Source: Clostridioides sp. (GTDB lineage Bacteria > Bacillota > Clostridia > Peptostreptococcales > Peptostreptococcaceae). Taken from it: a stretch of DNA of 64,000 bases. The stretch lies in contig JAISJN010000012.1 in NCBI GenBank assembly GCA_031261505.1, positions 141,012-205,011 of the forward strand, read 5' to 3'. Numbering within the stretch: position 1 is the stretch's first letter; each line of letters begins with the position of its first letter. Below, piece by piece: positions 1 through 8,213 of this stretch. Position numbers and translations under genes: made by a program. Under the pieces are notes generated by a model. The model was given only the letters and a program-made list of their open reading frames with translations. It was not told where the DNA came from and made no database searches.

Positions 1-1363
1 CAGATGCATATTTTTCTTGTGAAGAATTCTTAGTTTCAAGTTTCCAGATATCATCTGTAGTCCATTTACCATTGTTGTTGTATGTTTCCAACCTCAAGAT
101 ATCGTTGTTGTCTTTTTGGTTTACGCAGATATATTCTTTTGAATCCTTGTCGTAATCGAAATTATTATCTCTGTAATCATACATATTATATTTATTTCCA
201 TTGTATTTATATGTCCTATTTGCACTAGACAAGGTGAAGTTATTTGATTCCATCTGTCCTACCTGTGGTAGTTTCCAAGTCTTAGACATTTCTACATATG
301 GTTTTTCATTGCTGTACTCAGTTAATACTCCACCGTCTACAGCTTGGGCTTTCACGCTTAAATCATGCAGTACTAAATAAGAATCATGATAGTCTTTTCC
401 AGCTTGTTGAGCTATATCTAAAGTCTTGTCGTCAAAACCTGTAAGTTCGTCACCTACTCCATTTGTAATGTTCAAACATTGAGCTATTACATCCTCGTCT
501 ATTCCTCCTAGAGCTGTCAACTTAACTGCATTTTTGATCACGCTCTTATCGCTTCTATCGTCTACTAGGACTATCGGTTTCTGTTTTGCTATCGACGATC
601 CCGTTAGAGCATCGACCAACACATAAGCCTTGCTTAGGTAGAATTCTTTGCTGTTTGCGTAGAACTTACCTATTATCTTTTTATTTGTTTCAAATCTATC
701 TTTACCTGACAACCTAATTGCTTTTTTTGCAACCGTATTACTCATACTAGTAGTACCACCGATTATATACGCTTCTTTTCCACTCGTACTGTATGTAGTT
801 GTCTTTCCATCTGTAAGTATTATAGGTGATTTTTCTCTAGCTGCAACTGAGGACACGCTCATAGCATCAGCCTCACCTGCAACTCCATTTACGAAAAATA
901 CCTTACTGCCACTTCCTTTGATAGTTTTTACTTTGTCAGCAACTTTTATACTAGTCTTAGTTCTATCCTTGCCTTCTATTCTGACAAACTTGATCTTATT
1001 TGCTTTAATGGATTTCTCTACCTTATCAGAAACAGAAGTTTTACCACCTATTACATATACCGTTTCTACACCCTTTAATCTAGCTGTAGTGCTCTTAGGT
1101 ATCTCATTTGCCCTTGTGAGTAAGATTGGTGCATTAAGTGCTCCAGACAACCCGCTTGCACTAAGTCCATCCGACAGGCTTTTATCTGTATTTACAAGTA
1201 TTGCCGTCTTATAATCCTGAGTGTCCGCAATCTTTCCAGCTGTTTCATACCTATCCGCTCCAGCTATCTTGTCGACATTGTCTAATGCATTTACATTTTG
1301 AATACCAACGATCATAAACGATGCCGACAACGCCAATGCTAAGGCTTTCTTTCTAAATTTCAT
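1..1363 (-). CDS. Cell wall-binding repeat 2 (CWB2) surface protein, 3' end outside window
   Basis: A secreted surface protein probably anchored to the cell wall by CWB2 repeats (the Cwp-type anchor of clostridia). The ATG at 1361-1363 follows a strong GGAGGTG site at about 1370-1376. Residues 1-27 form a signal peptide (basic FRKK, hydrophobic core, then a VNA cleavage-like end). Three CWB2-like units follow at roughly residues 30-115, 120-205 and 205-285. The first two show the hallmark AGADRYET / GKDR motifs and the VIGG/IIGG strand (YVIGGKTSVS, YIIGGTTSMS). The third keeps GKDRFET but has a degenerate end (TALGG). The remaining C-terminal part is unique, rich in Tyr, Asn and Asp, and runs open to the window edge. 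Three CWB2 units are the usual anchoring number; the unique part is probably the functional domain, unidentified here. Confidence 0.85.
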   Translation of the reverse strand, partial: MKFRKKALALALSASFMIVGIQNVNALDNVDKIAGADRYETAGKIADTQDYKTAILVNTDKSLSDGLSASGLSGALNAPILLTRANEIPKSTTARLKGVETVYVIGGKTSVSDKVEKSIKANKIKFVRIEGKDRTKTSIKVADKVKTIKGSGSKVFFVNGVAGEADAMSVSSVAAREKSPIILTDGKTTTYSTSGKEAYIIGGTTSMSNTVAKKAIRLSGKDRFETNKKIIGKFYANSKEFYLSKAYVLVDALTGSSIAKQKPIVLVDDRSDKSVIKNAVKLTALGGIDEDVIAQCLNITNGVGDELTGFDDKTLDIAQQAGKDYHDSYLVLHDLSVKAQAVDGGVLTEYSNEKPYVEMSKTWKLPQVGQMESNNFTLSSANRTYKYNGNKYNMYDYRDNNFDYDKDSKEYICVNQKDNNDILRLETYNNNGKWTTDDIWKLETKNSSQEKYAS

Positions 1364-1560
1364 AACTAACACCTCCCTGTAAGTACAGGTTAGCAGACCA
1401 TGAAATTTATGTAAATACTTCCACTAGTACTGTAATTCGATTGTAACATGCCGTCGAAGTTTAATTTATTTTGTGAATAGGCTGTAACTATTTTTGCTAT
1501 TTATTGATATTTATACCTTAATAATCAACGTAGAAGTAACATATTTGTCAAAAATTCGCT

Positions 1561-3945
1561 CTATACCAAATTATTTTTTATTCTTTTGTATTTCTTTATC
1601 AAAAATTCTACTATTTTACCAATGTACTTATACACCTTCAACACACTTGCTACCATTGGAAGTGCAACGAGTATTACCCTATAGTTCAAAATATCAAGAG
1701 AAAGTATACCTCTAAACGCAAATATCAACGCAACAAACACCCCGACTAATGTCATTAACATAAAACTTATCCTCTTATTTAAAGGATGTGCCACCCTGAA
1801 TAACGATGTAAAGCAAACAGACCCTGTAGTTATTACACAGAGTGTAGATATCATCTTATAGTCAAATCTTAATAAATATCCAACTATCATCACCAACACT
1901 ATATAAAATACTACCGAAATTCCCGATGAAAACGCCGATGTCATCACATTTCTCAAAAATCCGTCCCTTATCCTACTGTAGTTCGGCCTAAGCGCTAGAA
2001 AAAATGATGGGATTCCTACTCCGAACGCGGTTATCGGCATTAGTTGGATCGGTTTAAACGGATATGGTGAGTCCATAAATATAAATATAGCAGCTAGTAT
2101 CATCGAGTATATAGTCTTCATCAAATACTGAGAGGCAACCTGACCTATATTATTGACAACTCTCCTACCTTCTCCCATAATCCTTATCATGGCTTCAAAA
2201 TTTGATTGCAATAAAACGAAGTCCGATACTTCTTTAGCTGCATCACTTCCCTCAGCCATTGCTATAGAGCAGTCCGACTCTCTCAAAGCCAAGATATCGT
2301 TTACTCCATCTCCCGTCATACCTACTGTATGTCCCTGTTCCTTATACGCCTTGACAAGGTTTTTCTTCTGTTCTGGTCTAACCCTACCGAATACGACGTA
2401 TTCTCTCGCGTACTCGCTCATATCCTCATCATCATCTATACTGCTCATGTCTATATATCTTTCAGAACCCTCGACTCCAGCCATAGTCGCTATCTTTGAT
2501 ACTGTCTGGGCGTTGTCTCCCGAAATTATCCTTACATCTACGCCCTGTTTTCTAAAGAAATCTAGTGTTAATCCTGCATCAGGTCTTATTTCGTCTTCCA
2601 TTATGCAGATTCCAATCGGATTTAAATCATTCGGAAGTTCTTTTCCAATGAAATTTCCATATGCCTTGGCAAATACAATCACTCTTTTCCCTTGTGATGT
2701 AGCCTCTTTTGCCCTATCCTCTATCTCTTTTGGAAGTTTTTTGAATATACTTTCTGGCGCGCCCATTACCAATGTACCTCTATCTTCAAAAGTAACTCCA
2801 CTCCATTTTCTAGCAGATGAAAATGGTACAACAGATTTTTTACGCGCTCTATCTAAATGTAAGCTCTCATCGAAGTTCAAATTCTCACCCTCGCTCAAAA
2901 ATCTCTTTAAGGCTGTATTCGTCTGGTTCTCATCCTTAAAACTCGAGATTAAATCCTCAATGCAATACTTCAATTCCTGGGTTTCAATACCGCTGTATGG
3001 AATTAAATCGACTACTCTTATTTTCCCATTCGTTATAGTACCCGTCTTATCAAGGCATAGTAGGTCGACTCTTGCCAGGTTTTCTATTGAGCCCATAGTC
3101 TTTACCAATACACCTCGCTTTGCCAGTTTGACAACTCCTACAGCCAAGGCTATCGATGTTATCAACATAAGTCCAGACGGAATCATTCCTATCATAGCCG
3201 CCGAAGTACCTAATATAGATTTATTTACATCTATTCCATTGCTTATATTTGAAGCAAATAGCAGTATTCCAATCGGTATAATCGCTATTGTAAGACCTTT
3301 GATTATCCTTTTCATACTCCTTATCAACTCGCTGTCTATATCCTTATGTTTTGTAGCCTCTGTCGATAATTTGGACGCATAGCTATCACTTCCTACGTTT
3401 TTCGCCCTTATATACGCGGAACCGCTTACCGCAAAGCTTCCAGACATTACCTTGTCGCCGACTTTTTTTGAAACCGAATCCGACTCACCTGTTATTTGAG
3501 ACTCGTCCACTTCTAGACCGTCGCTGTGTTCCACGATTCCATCTATGCTGAACTCATCACCCCTATGTGTTACAAGAAGGTCGTCTCTCACTATTTCCTC
3601 TTGATTGATAACTATTTCTTCTCCATCCCTGACCACCCTTGCCTTCGACTGGCTCAGCAACGACAGCTTATCTATACTTCTCTTAGCCCTAATTTCTTGA
3701 ATTATCCCTATAAATATATTAGACACAACAACTCCTAAAAATAGGAGGTTTTCGTAACTTCCTGTATATGCTATAAATCCCGCTACGACTATGTTGATTA
3801 AATTGAATAGGGTGAATATATTGCTGGTGAATATGCTTTTATAACTTCTTGTAAGGTGTTTCATACCCTTGTTAACCTCGCCTAATTCAATTCTCTCATT
3901 CACTTCTTTCGATGTCAAACCCTTGATTTTATATTCTTCTTCCAT
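1561..3945 (-). CDS. P-type cation-transporting ATPase, CtpE/ATPase-E type
   Basis: An integral-membrane P-type ATPase of 794 residues, close to the usual family length. Visible signatures are the A-domain ITGESDSV, the phosphorylation motif DKTGTIT, the hinge GDGVNDILAL, and membrane motifs MIPSGL and IPSFFLALRP. The last two resemble the CtpE/YoaB-like 'HAD-IC family' branch, whose mycobacterial member is linked to calcium uptake; the ion here is an inference. There is no N-terminal heavy-metal CxxC domain, which argues against copper, zinc or cadmium export. The start is supported by AAGGTGA a few bases upstream of ATG. It is monocistronic: the surface protein gene lies downstream after about 200 bp, and the divergent thiamine gene upstream. 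Confidence 0.85.
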   Translation of the reverse strand: MEEEYKIKGLTSKEVNERIELGEVNKGMKHLTRSYKSIFTSNIFTLFNLINIVVAGFIAYTGSYENLLFLGVVVSNIFIGIIQEIRAKRSIDKLSLLSQSKARVVRDGEEIVINQEEIVRDDLLVTHRGDEFSIDGIVEHSDGLEVDESQITGESDSVSKKVGDKVMSGSFAVSGSAYIRAKNVGSDSYASKLSTEATKHKDIDSELIRSMKRIIKGLTIAIIPIGILLFASNISNGIDVNKSILGTSAAMIGMIPSGLMLITSIALAVGVVKLAKRGVLVKTMGSIENLARVDLLCLDKTGTITNGKIRVVDLIPYSGIETQELKYCIEDLISSFKDENQTNTALKRFLSEGENLNFDESLHLDRARKKSVVPFSSARKWSGVTFEDRGTLVMGAPESIFKKLPKEIEDRAKEATSQGKRVIVFAKAYGNFIGKELPNDLNPIGICIMEDEIRPDAGLTLDFFRKQGVDVRIISGDNAQTVSKIATMAGVEGSERYIDMSSIDDDEDMSEYAREYVVFGRVRPEQKKNLVKAYKEQGHTVGMTGDGVNDILALRESDCSIAMAEGSDAAKEVSDFVLLQSNFEAMIRIMGEGRRVVNNIGQVASQYLMKTIYSMILAAIFIFMDSPYPFKPIQLMPITAFGVGIPSFFLALRPNYSRIRDGFLRNVMTSAFSSGISVVFYIVLVMIVGYLLRFDYKMISTLCVITTGSVCFTSLFRVAHPLNKRISFMLMTLVGVFVALIFAFRGILSLDILNYRVILVALPMVASVLKVYKYIGKIVEFLIKKYKRIKNNLV

Positions 3946-4143
3946 AGTCTCACCTTCATTCTATTTTGGTTTATTATCAACAATATCTATATTTATTATC
4001 AATGACTACACTTGTTTATTATTTACGAATATCTATATAGATATTGCACAATTTGCTCTACTTATAAACACATGATAACACAGAAACTTTAATTTTTTAT
4101 TAATTTATAACTTATTTACTTCTTTTTAGTCCTAGATTGTCAA

Positions 4144-4172
4144 TTGACAAAAAAACCTAGCTCTGTTACACT
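4144..4172 (+). promoter_or_regulatory. Sigma-A promoter of the thiED leader
   Basis: TTGACA at 4144-4149, a 17-base spacer, then TACACT at 4167-4172. Transcription would start just upstream of the TPP aptamer. The spacing is optimal and there is no competing gene on this strand. Confidence 0.7.
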
Positions 4173-4186
4173 CGAAGAAATGATAA

Positions 4187-4267
4187 TGACAAAGGGGAGC
4201 TACTGCTGAGAGGAAGTTTACTTCGACCCTATTACCTGATTTGGATAATGCCAACGTAGGAAGAATA
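4187..4267 (+). promoter_or_regulatory. TPP riboswitch (THI box) aptamer
   Basis: Contains the conserved THI-box elements in order: GGGGAGC, GCTGAGAGG, GACCCT, ACCTGAT, GGATAATGCC and CGTAGGAA. It lies directly upstream of a thiamine synthesis gene, as expected. Together with the following terminator it should lower transcription of thiED when thiamine pyrophosphate is plentiful. Confidence 0.95.
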
Positions 4268-4300
4268 ATTTATAAGAGTAAATCTTATTGCTTACAGTAT

Positions 4301-4331
4301 GGATAATGCCGATCGGTGTTATCCATTTTTA
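4301..4331 (+). terminator. Riboswitch expression-platform terminator
   Basis: GGATAA...TTATCC arms with an inner GCC-GATC-GGT stem are followed by ATTTTT. It sits between the TPP aptamer and the thiED start, so regulation is probably by premature termination. The 5' arm repeats the aptamer's own GGATAATGCC, suggesting competition for pairing. Confidence 0.85.
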
Positions 4332-4360
4332 ATATCAAAAAATATTTTGCGAGGTGCGAG

Positions 4361-5842
4361 ATGAGAGTAAATAACGAAGACATGACTTTATACGCTGTTA
4401 CCGATAGAACTTGGCTTGGTGATAGAAACCTTGTAGACGAGGTTTTAAAAGCTATACAGGGTGGAGTTACCTGTGTACAGCTTAGAGAAAAAAATCTAAG
4501 CGAGGAAGAATTTTTAATAGAGGCTATCTCGATCAAAAAAGTCTGTAATGAGAAATCGATTCCTTTAATAATAAACGACAATGTCGATGTGGCAATAAAA
4601 TGCGGTGCCGACGGCGTCCACGTAGGACAGGATGATTTAAATGCAGGTGAGGTCAGATCTCTAATTGGAGACGATATGATTTTAGGGGTTACCGCCCACA
4701 ATGTCGAAGAGGCTAGAGCTGCCGAAAAACATGGAGCTGACTACCTTGGCGTCGGATCGGTTTTTAACACTTCAACCAAATCAGACGTCGTACATATAAA
4801 CCCAGAAATTTTAAAAACGATATCTAGTTCGGTATCTATTCCAGTCATCGCCATAGGAGGAATAGAAAAAAGCAATATCCTCGAGCTATCGGGCACTGGA
4901 GTCGCTGGTGTGGCCTTGGTGTCTGCAATATTTGCCAGTGAGGATATCGAAGCTGAATGTAAGGAACTAAGGTATTTATCAGAAAAAATGGTTTCTAGTA
5001 AGGATAAGAGCGACGATCATACAAATCTATGTATTGCTCACGATATGAAAAAAGTACTGACAATCGCAGGCTCAGATTCTAGTGGAGGTGCCGGAATACA
5101 AGCCGATATCAAAACCATTACAGCTCACAAGATGTATGCCATGAGCGTTATAACCTCACTTACAGCTCAAAACACGACTGGTGTGTTTGCTATACAGGAC
5201 GCCACACCTGAGTTTGTAGGAGCTCAGCTTGATGCCGTCTTCTCCGATATAATGCCCGATTCTGTAAAAATTGGTATGGTCTCCAATGCCGAGATAATAA
5301 GGGTTATTGCAGATAAACTTACAGAGTACCATGCCGAAAATATAGTAGTCGACCCTGTAATGGTGTCAACCAGCGAATCGAAACTCCTATGTGACAGCGC
5401 ACATAAAGCCTTAAAGGAAGTCCTACTTCCACTCGCAACCCTAATTACTCCAAATGTACCAGAGGCTGAAAGCTTATCTGGGATAGAAATTAAAACATAC
5501 GATGATATGGTTAGAGCCGCTGATATAATATCTAAGCTGACAGATGGAGCTATTTTGGTAAAGGGAGGTCATCTTGAAAATTCTTCCCAGGATTGCTTAT
5601 ATTATAACGGACAGGCACTGCGTTTCAGTTGCGAAAAGGTATATAATCCAAATACACATGGAACTGGATGCACTCTATCCTCTGCAATAGCCTGCAACCT
5701 TGCCGATTGCAACTCACTTGAAGATAGCGTGAGAAACGCAAAGATTTATTTGACTGGAGCTCTCAAAGACGGACTAGACCTTGGAAATGGATCTGGACCT
5801 CTAAACCATATGTACAATCTAGCACAAGTCAAGCATAAATGA
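4361..5842 (+). CDS. thiED: Bifunctional thiamine-phosphate synthase / hydroxymethylpyrimidine (phosphate) kinase
   Basis: A fusion of two thiamine-pathway enzymes. Residues about 1-215 are ThiE, which joins HMP-PP to thiazole phosphate: LYAVTDR start, QLREKN, ADGVHVGQDD, VTAHN, and VIAIGGI phosphate site. Residues about 225-493 are ThiD, which phosphorylates HMP to HMP-PP: TIAGSDSSGGAGIQAD, VVDPVMV, and NTHGTGCTLSSAIA with the catalytic GTGC. So the product of the second half is the substrate of the first. I chose ATG at 4361 with AGGTG just upstream; an in-frame GTG at 4316 lies inside the terminator hairpin and is unlikely. It is controlled by the TPP riboswitch upstream. No other thiamine gene is adjacent. 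Confidence 0.93.
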   Translation: MRVNNEDMTLYAVTDRTWLGDRNLVDEVLKAIQGGVTCVQLREKNLSEEEFLIEAISIKKVCNEKSIPLIINDNVDVAIKCGADGVHVGQDDLNAGEVRSLIGDDMILGVTAHNVEEARAAEKHGADYLGVGSVFNTSTKSDVVHINPEILKTISSSVSIPVIAIGGIEKSNILELSGTGVAGVALVSAIFASEDIEAECKELRYLSEKMVSSKDKSDDHTNLCIAHDMKKVLTIAGSDSSGGAGIQADIKTITAHKMYAMSVITSLTAQNTTGVFAIQDATPEFVGAQLDAVFSDIMPDSVKIGMVSNAEIIRVIADKLTEYHAENIVVDPVMVSTSESKLLCDSAHKALKEVLLPLATLITPNVPEAESLSGIEIKTYDDMVRAADIISKLTDGAILVKGGHLENSSQDCLYYNGQALRFSCEKVYNPNTHGTGCTLSSAIACNLADCNSLEDSVRNAKIYLTGALKDGLDLGNGSGPLNHMYNLAQVKHK

Positions 5843-6006
5843 AATCGATAAAATTAATGAACAGATACGAACGTTCTAAACCACTGTACAACCCATTCCA
5901 AGCGAAACCTAGAGGTCGATGCGCTCCACCTACAGTGGTGGAGGATGTCTTTCTCTACTTAAATTCACAACAGAGATTTTTAAAGAAATTTTTTAAAAAA
6001 ACATAA
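5839..6006 (+). CDS. Possible 55-residue ORF overlapping the thiED stop
   Basis: An ATG overlaps the thiED TGA as ATGA and opens 55 codons rich in Lys, Arg and Phe, ending in a basic FLKKFFKKT tail. I recognise no family. Much of it covers a degenerate repeat copy (about 5905-5965), and a 9-bp inverted repeat (5880-5888 with 5931-5939) falls inside it, so it may be chance. Confidence 0.2.
   Translation: MKSIKLMNRYERSKPLYNPFQAKPRGRCAPPTVVEDVFLYLNSQQRFLKKFFKKT
5905..5965 (+). repeat. Degenerate right half of the ~100-bp two-hairpin repeat
   Basis: CTCCACC-tacagt-GGTGGAG hairpin followed by ATGTCTTTCTCTACTTAAA, aligning with the hairpin-2 plus ACATCTATCTCAAGTTAT end of intact copies such as 10485-10592. 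Same orientation. The terminal CTCAAGTT has decayed. Confidence 0.45.
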
Positions 6007-6043
6007 ACTACAATAAATATTTCACCTTGTTTATGGTACAATG

Positions 6044-6088
6044 ACCGTATACATTACTATCGCATATCGTATGTATGCGGTTATTTTA
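6044..6088 (+). terminator. Hairpin with T-rich tail in the thiED-glycosyltransferase gap
   Basis: ACCGTATACAT at 6044-6054 pairs with ATGTATGCGGT at 6071-6081 and is followed by TATTTT. It could end thiED readthrough; a TACAAT box immediately before it also makes a small transcript possible. Apart from this and two degraded repeats, the 587-base gap 5843-6429 shows nothing I can support. Confidence 0.4.
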
Positions 6089-6171
6089 AACGAGAAAGAT
6101 TGGCAACGAGGGTATCTCGATTTGTCCACTTATATATTTTTATTTTACATCGGCGTAAACCGCTGATATTA

Positions 6172-6235
6172 CTTATGATTATTCAACTTTTTCAGTGTAG
6201 CATTTGTCTCCACCGAAATGAAAAACAAAAACATA
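6172..6235 (+). repeat. Degenerate left half of the ~100-bp repeat
   Basis: ATTCAACTTTTTCAGTGTAGCATTTG...ACCGAAATGAAAAAC matches hairpin 1 of the intact copy at 29096 (TTCAATGCTTTCAGTGTGGG...CTGAAATGAAA). The second hairpin and the CTCAAGTT end are missing. Confidence 0.4.
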
Positions 6236-6429
6236 TCTATTAGTCGAACATTCTACCCTACATTAGACATTTGTTTTAATGATGAGATTCGTTTAGTGCT
6301 ACCAAAATTCACTAAAATCACATAATCAACATTAATTCAGGCAAAACGAGTACAATATAAATTATTATTCTCGTACTCTTATTTCATATACAGATGATCT
6401 AATTACAATTTAAACTGTGGGGTGATAAT

Positions 6430-7245
6430 ATGAAAAAACTATCAGTAGTTATTCCTTTTTATAACGAGGAAAAGATGCTTCGTATTACATACAATACAAT
6501 TTCTTCAATTTTAAGAAAAGCGGGCATAAACTATGAAATTATATTTGTAAACGATGGATCTAAGGACAAGACTTGGAATGAAATTCAAAATCTATGTAAG
6601 AAATTCAACGACGTGGAAGGTGTGAATTTTTCTAGAAATTTCGGAAAAGAATCAGCTGTCTCTGCTGACTTGGCAAACGCTATTGGTGACTGCGTAGCTG
6701 TAATGGACTGCGATTTACAGCATCCTCCTGAAACTCTAATAGAAATGTACAATAAGTGGTTCGAGGGCTATTAGGTAGTTGAAGGCGTTAAAAAATCAAG
6801 GGGTGAAGAATCCATGTTCTACAAACTATGTTCAAAGGGATTTTATTCTATAATAAGTTACGCTATGAATATAGATATATCAAAGAATTCTGACTTTAAA
6901 CTCTTGGACAGAAAAGCAGTAGACGTCTTGCTTTCAATGCCCGAAAAGCATATGTTCTTCAAAGCTACTTCTTCGTGGATTGGATTTAAAACAGCGTATG
7001 TAGAATACGACGTCAAAGAGAGGCTAGTTGGTGAATTAAAATGGTCTACTCTTTCACTCGTGAAATACGCGTTGCACAACATAACATCGTTTTCAACTGC
7101 ACCTATACAAATAGTGACTGTTACTGTGGTTATCTTCCTTCTATTCTATCTTATACTCGGAGCTCAATCCGTATATCAAAAGATAGTTGGCAATTCTCTA
7201 GCGGGGTTCACTACTGTCATACTCCTGCTATTGGCTAAGGCCTAA
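6430..7245 (+). pseudogene. Glycosyltransferase family 2 (DPM1/GtrB-like), broken by an in-frame TAG and truncated
   Basis: The reading frame is one family-2 glycosyltransferase of the bactoprenol/polyisoprenyl glucosyl- or mannosyltransferase type: VVIPFYNEE start, VNDGSKDKT, the DxD-like DCDLQHPPE, SDFKLLDRK and SSWIGFK, then a membrane helix. An amber TAG at 6772-6774 follows EGY, and the same frame continues VVEGVKKSRG to 7245. In homologs this spot reads EGY(D/Q)VVEGVK, so a single CAG-to-TAG change would explain it. The end is also short: the frame stops at TTVILLLLAKA, lacking the second helix and the usual GIIGEYI-like tail. GGGGTGATA upstream of ATG supports the start. Two lesions suggest a decayed gene rather than recoding. 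Confidence 0.8.
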
Positions 7246-7285
7246 TAGCATATTTTTATTTAATTCTATCCACTTCCATATCTGA

Positions 7286-7314
7286 TTGACCGATTGAGTT
7301 TATCTCGGTATAAT
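7286..7314 (+). promoter_or_regulatory. Sigma-A promoter of the AIM24-family gene
   Basis: TTGACC at 7286-7291, 17-base spacer, TATAAT at 7309-7314, about 57 bases before the start codon. Confidence 0.65.
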
Positions 7315-7370
7315 AAGTGTATCTATATGAATAAGATTTAATAAATTTAAATGAAGAAAGAAGGGATCTT

Positions 7371-8048
7371 ATGGAATACAAAATACTTGGCGAACCTATG
7401 CCAGTCGTTGAATGTTACCTTAGTGCTGGTGAATCAATGAAAACAGAGAAAGGTTCTATGGTCTGGATGAGTCCTAACATGGATATGGAAACCAACACCG
7501 GTGGTGGAATTGGCAAGATGTTCGGGAAAATGGTATCAGGGGAATCGATGTTCCAAAACGTCTATACTTCGGCTAAGATTCCCGGTTATATCGCTTTTGG
7601 CTCAAGCTTTACTGGATCTATAATGGCTATAGAAATCAGCCCCGGTCATTCAGTTATATGTCAGAAATCATCCTTCTTAGCATCAGAAATGGGCGTTGAA
7701 CTCTCTGTATTCTTTAAAAAGAAATTATCTGCCTCAGTATTCGGCGGTGAAGGATTTATTATGCAGAAGATGAGTGGTAGCGGAACAGTATTCATAGAAA
7801 TTGACGGATCTGCCGTTACAAAAACTCTAGAAGCTGGCGAAAGTATAATAATCGATACTGGAAATCTAGTTATGATGGAAGATTCTTGTACTATGGACAT
7901 AGTTCAGGTTAAGGGTCTTAAAAATATGGTATTCGGTGGTGAAGGCGTGTTCAATACTGTCATCACCGGACCTGGAGATATAATTCTTCAGACTGTCACT
8001 GTTGGAAGTTTTGCTCAGGCTTTGATACCTTATCTTCCAACTAAATAG
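7371..8048 (+). CDS. AIM24 / TIGR00266 family protein
   Basis: A 225-residue protein of the AIM24-like family (TIGR00266), a beta-rich fold of unknown biochemical role in bacteria. Family features visible are the start MEYKILG, the MVWMSPNMDMET segment, a glycine-rich stretch (TGGGIGKMFGKM), GYIAFGSSF, EAGESIIIDTGNLVMMEDS and a Gly-rich VFGGEGVFNTVITGPGDIILQT end. There is no signal peptide or membrane segment, so it is predicted cytosolic. It has its own promoter upstream and a bidirectional terminator downstream, so it is a single-gene unit. Confidence 0.85.
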   Translation: MEYKILGEPMPVVECYLSAGESMKTEKGSMVWMSPNMDMETNTGGGIGKMFGKMVSGESMFQNVYTSAKIPGYIAFGSSFTGSIMAIEISPGHSVICQKSSFLASEMGVELSVFFKKKLSASVFGGEGFIMQKMSGSGTVFIEIDGSAVTKTLEAGESIIIDTGNLVMMEDSCTMDIVQVKGLKNMVFGGEGVFNTVITGPGDIILQTVTVGSFAQALIPYLPTK

Positions 8049-8079
8049 TTTTTAATTTACGGCAACTTTTATACGCAGC

Positions 8080-8128
8080 AAAAAACCCTGTAGTTAGATT
8101 TATCAATATCTATCTACAGGGTTTTTAT
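8080..8128. terminator. Bidirectional intrinsic terminator
   Basis: AAAAAACCCTGTAG at about 8080 pairs with CTACAGGGTTTTT ending at 8127. T-runs occur on both strands. It serves the AIM24 gene on the plus strand and probably the histidine kinase on the minus strand. Confidence 0.85.
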
Positions 8129-8135
8129 GTATCGA

Positions 8136-8212
8136 ATTAAATGCTTATTACCTGTGATTCTAATTACTTGTGATGTTTATTACCTAGTTGGTGATATTTG
8201 TCTCAAGTTATC
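8136..8212 (+). repeat. Degraded copy of the ~100-bp repeat
   Basis: Starts with the family's TTAAATG left edge (from about 8137) and ends TTGGTGATATTTGTCTCAAGTTAT. Both hairpins are eroded. The right end abuts the stop codon of the histidine kinase gene (8214). Confidence 0.55.
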
Positions 8213-8213
8213 G

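Noticed and set aside
2153..3382. 409-codon plus-strand open frame
   Set aside because: It is antisense to the P-type ATPase and its translation is Ser/Pro/Ile-rich low-information sequence with no start site or family motif; a shadow of the real gene.
6772..6774. TAG as a pyrrolysine or other recoded codon in the glycosyltransferase
   Set aside because: The same gene has also lost its C-terminus, no pyl genes are seen, and one point mutation explains the stop.
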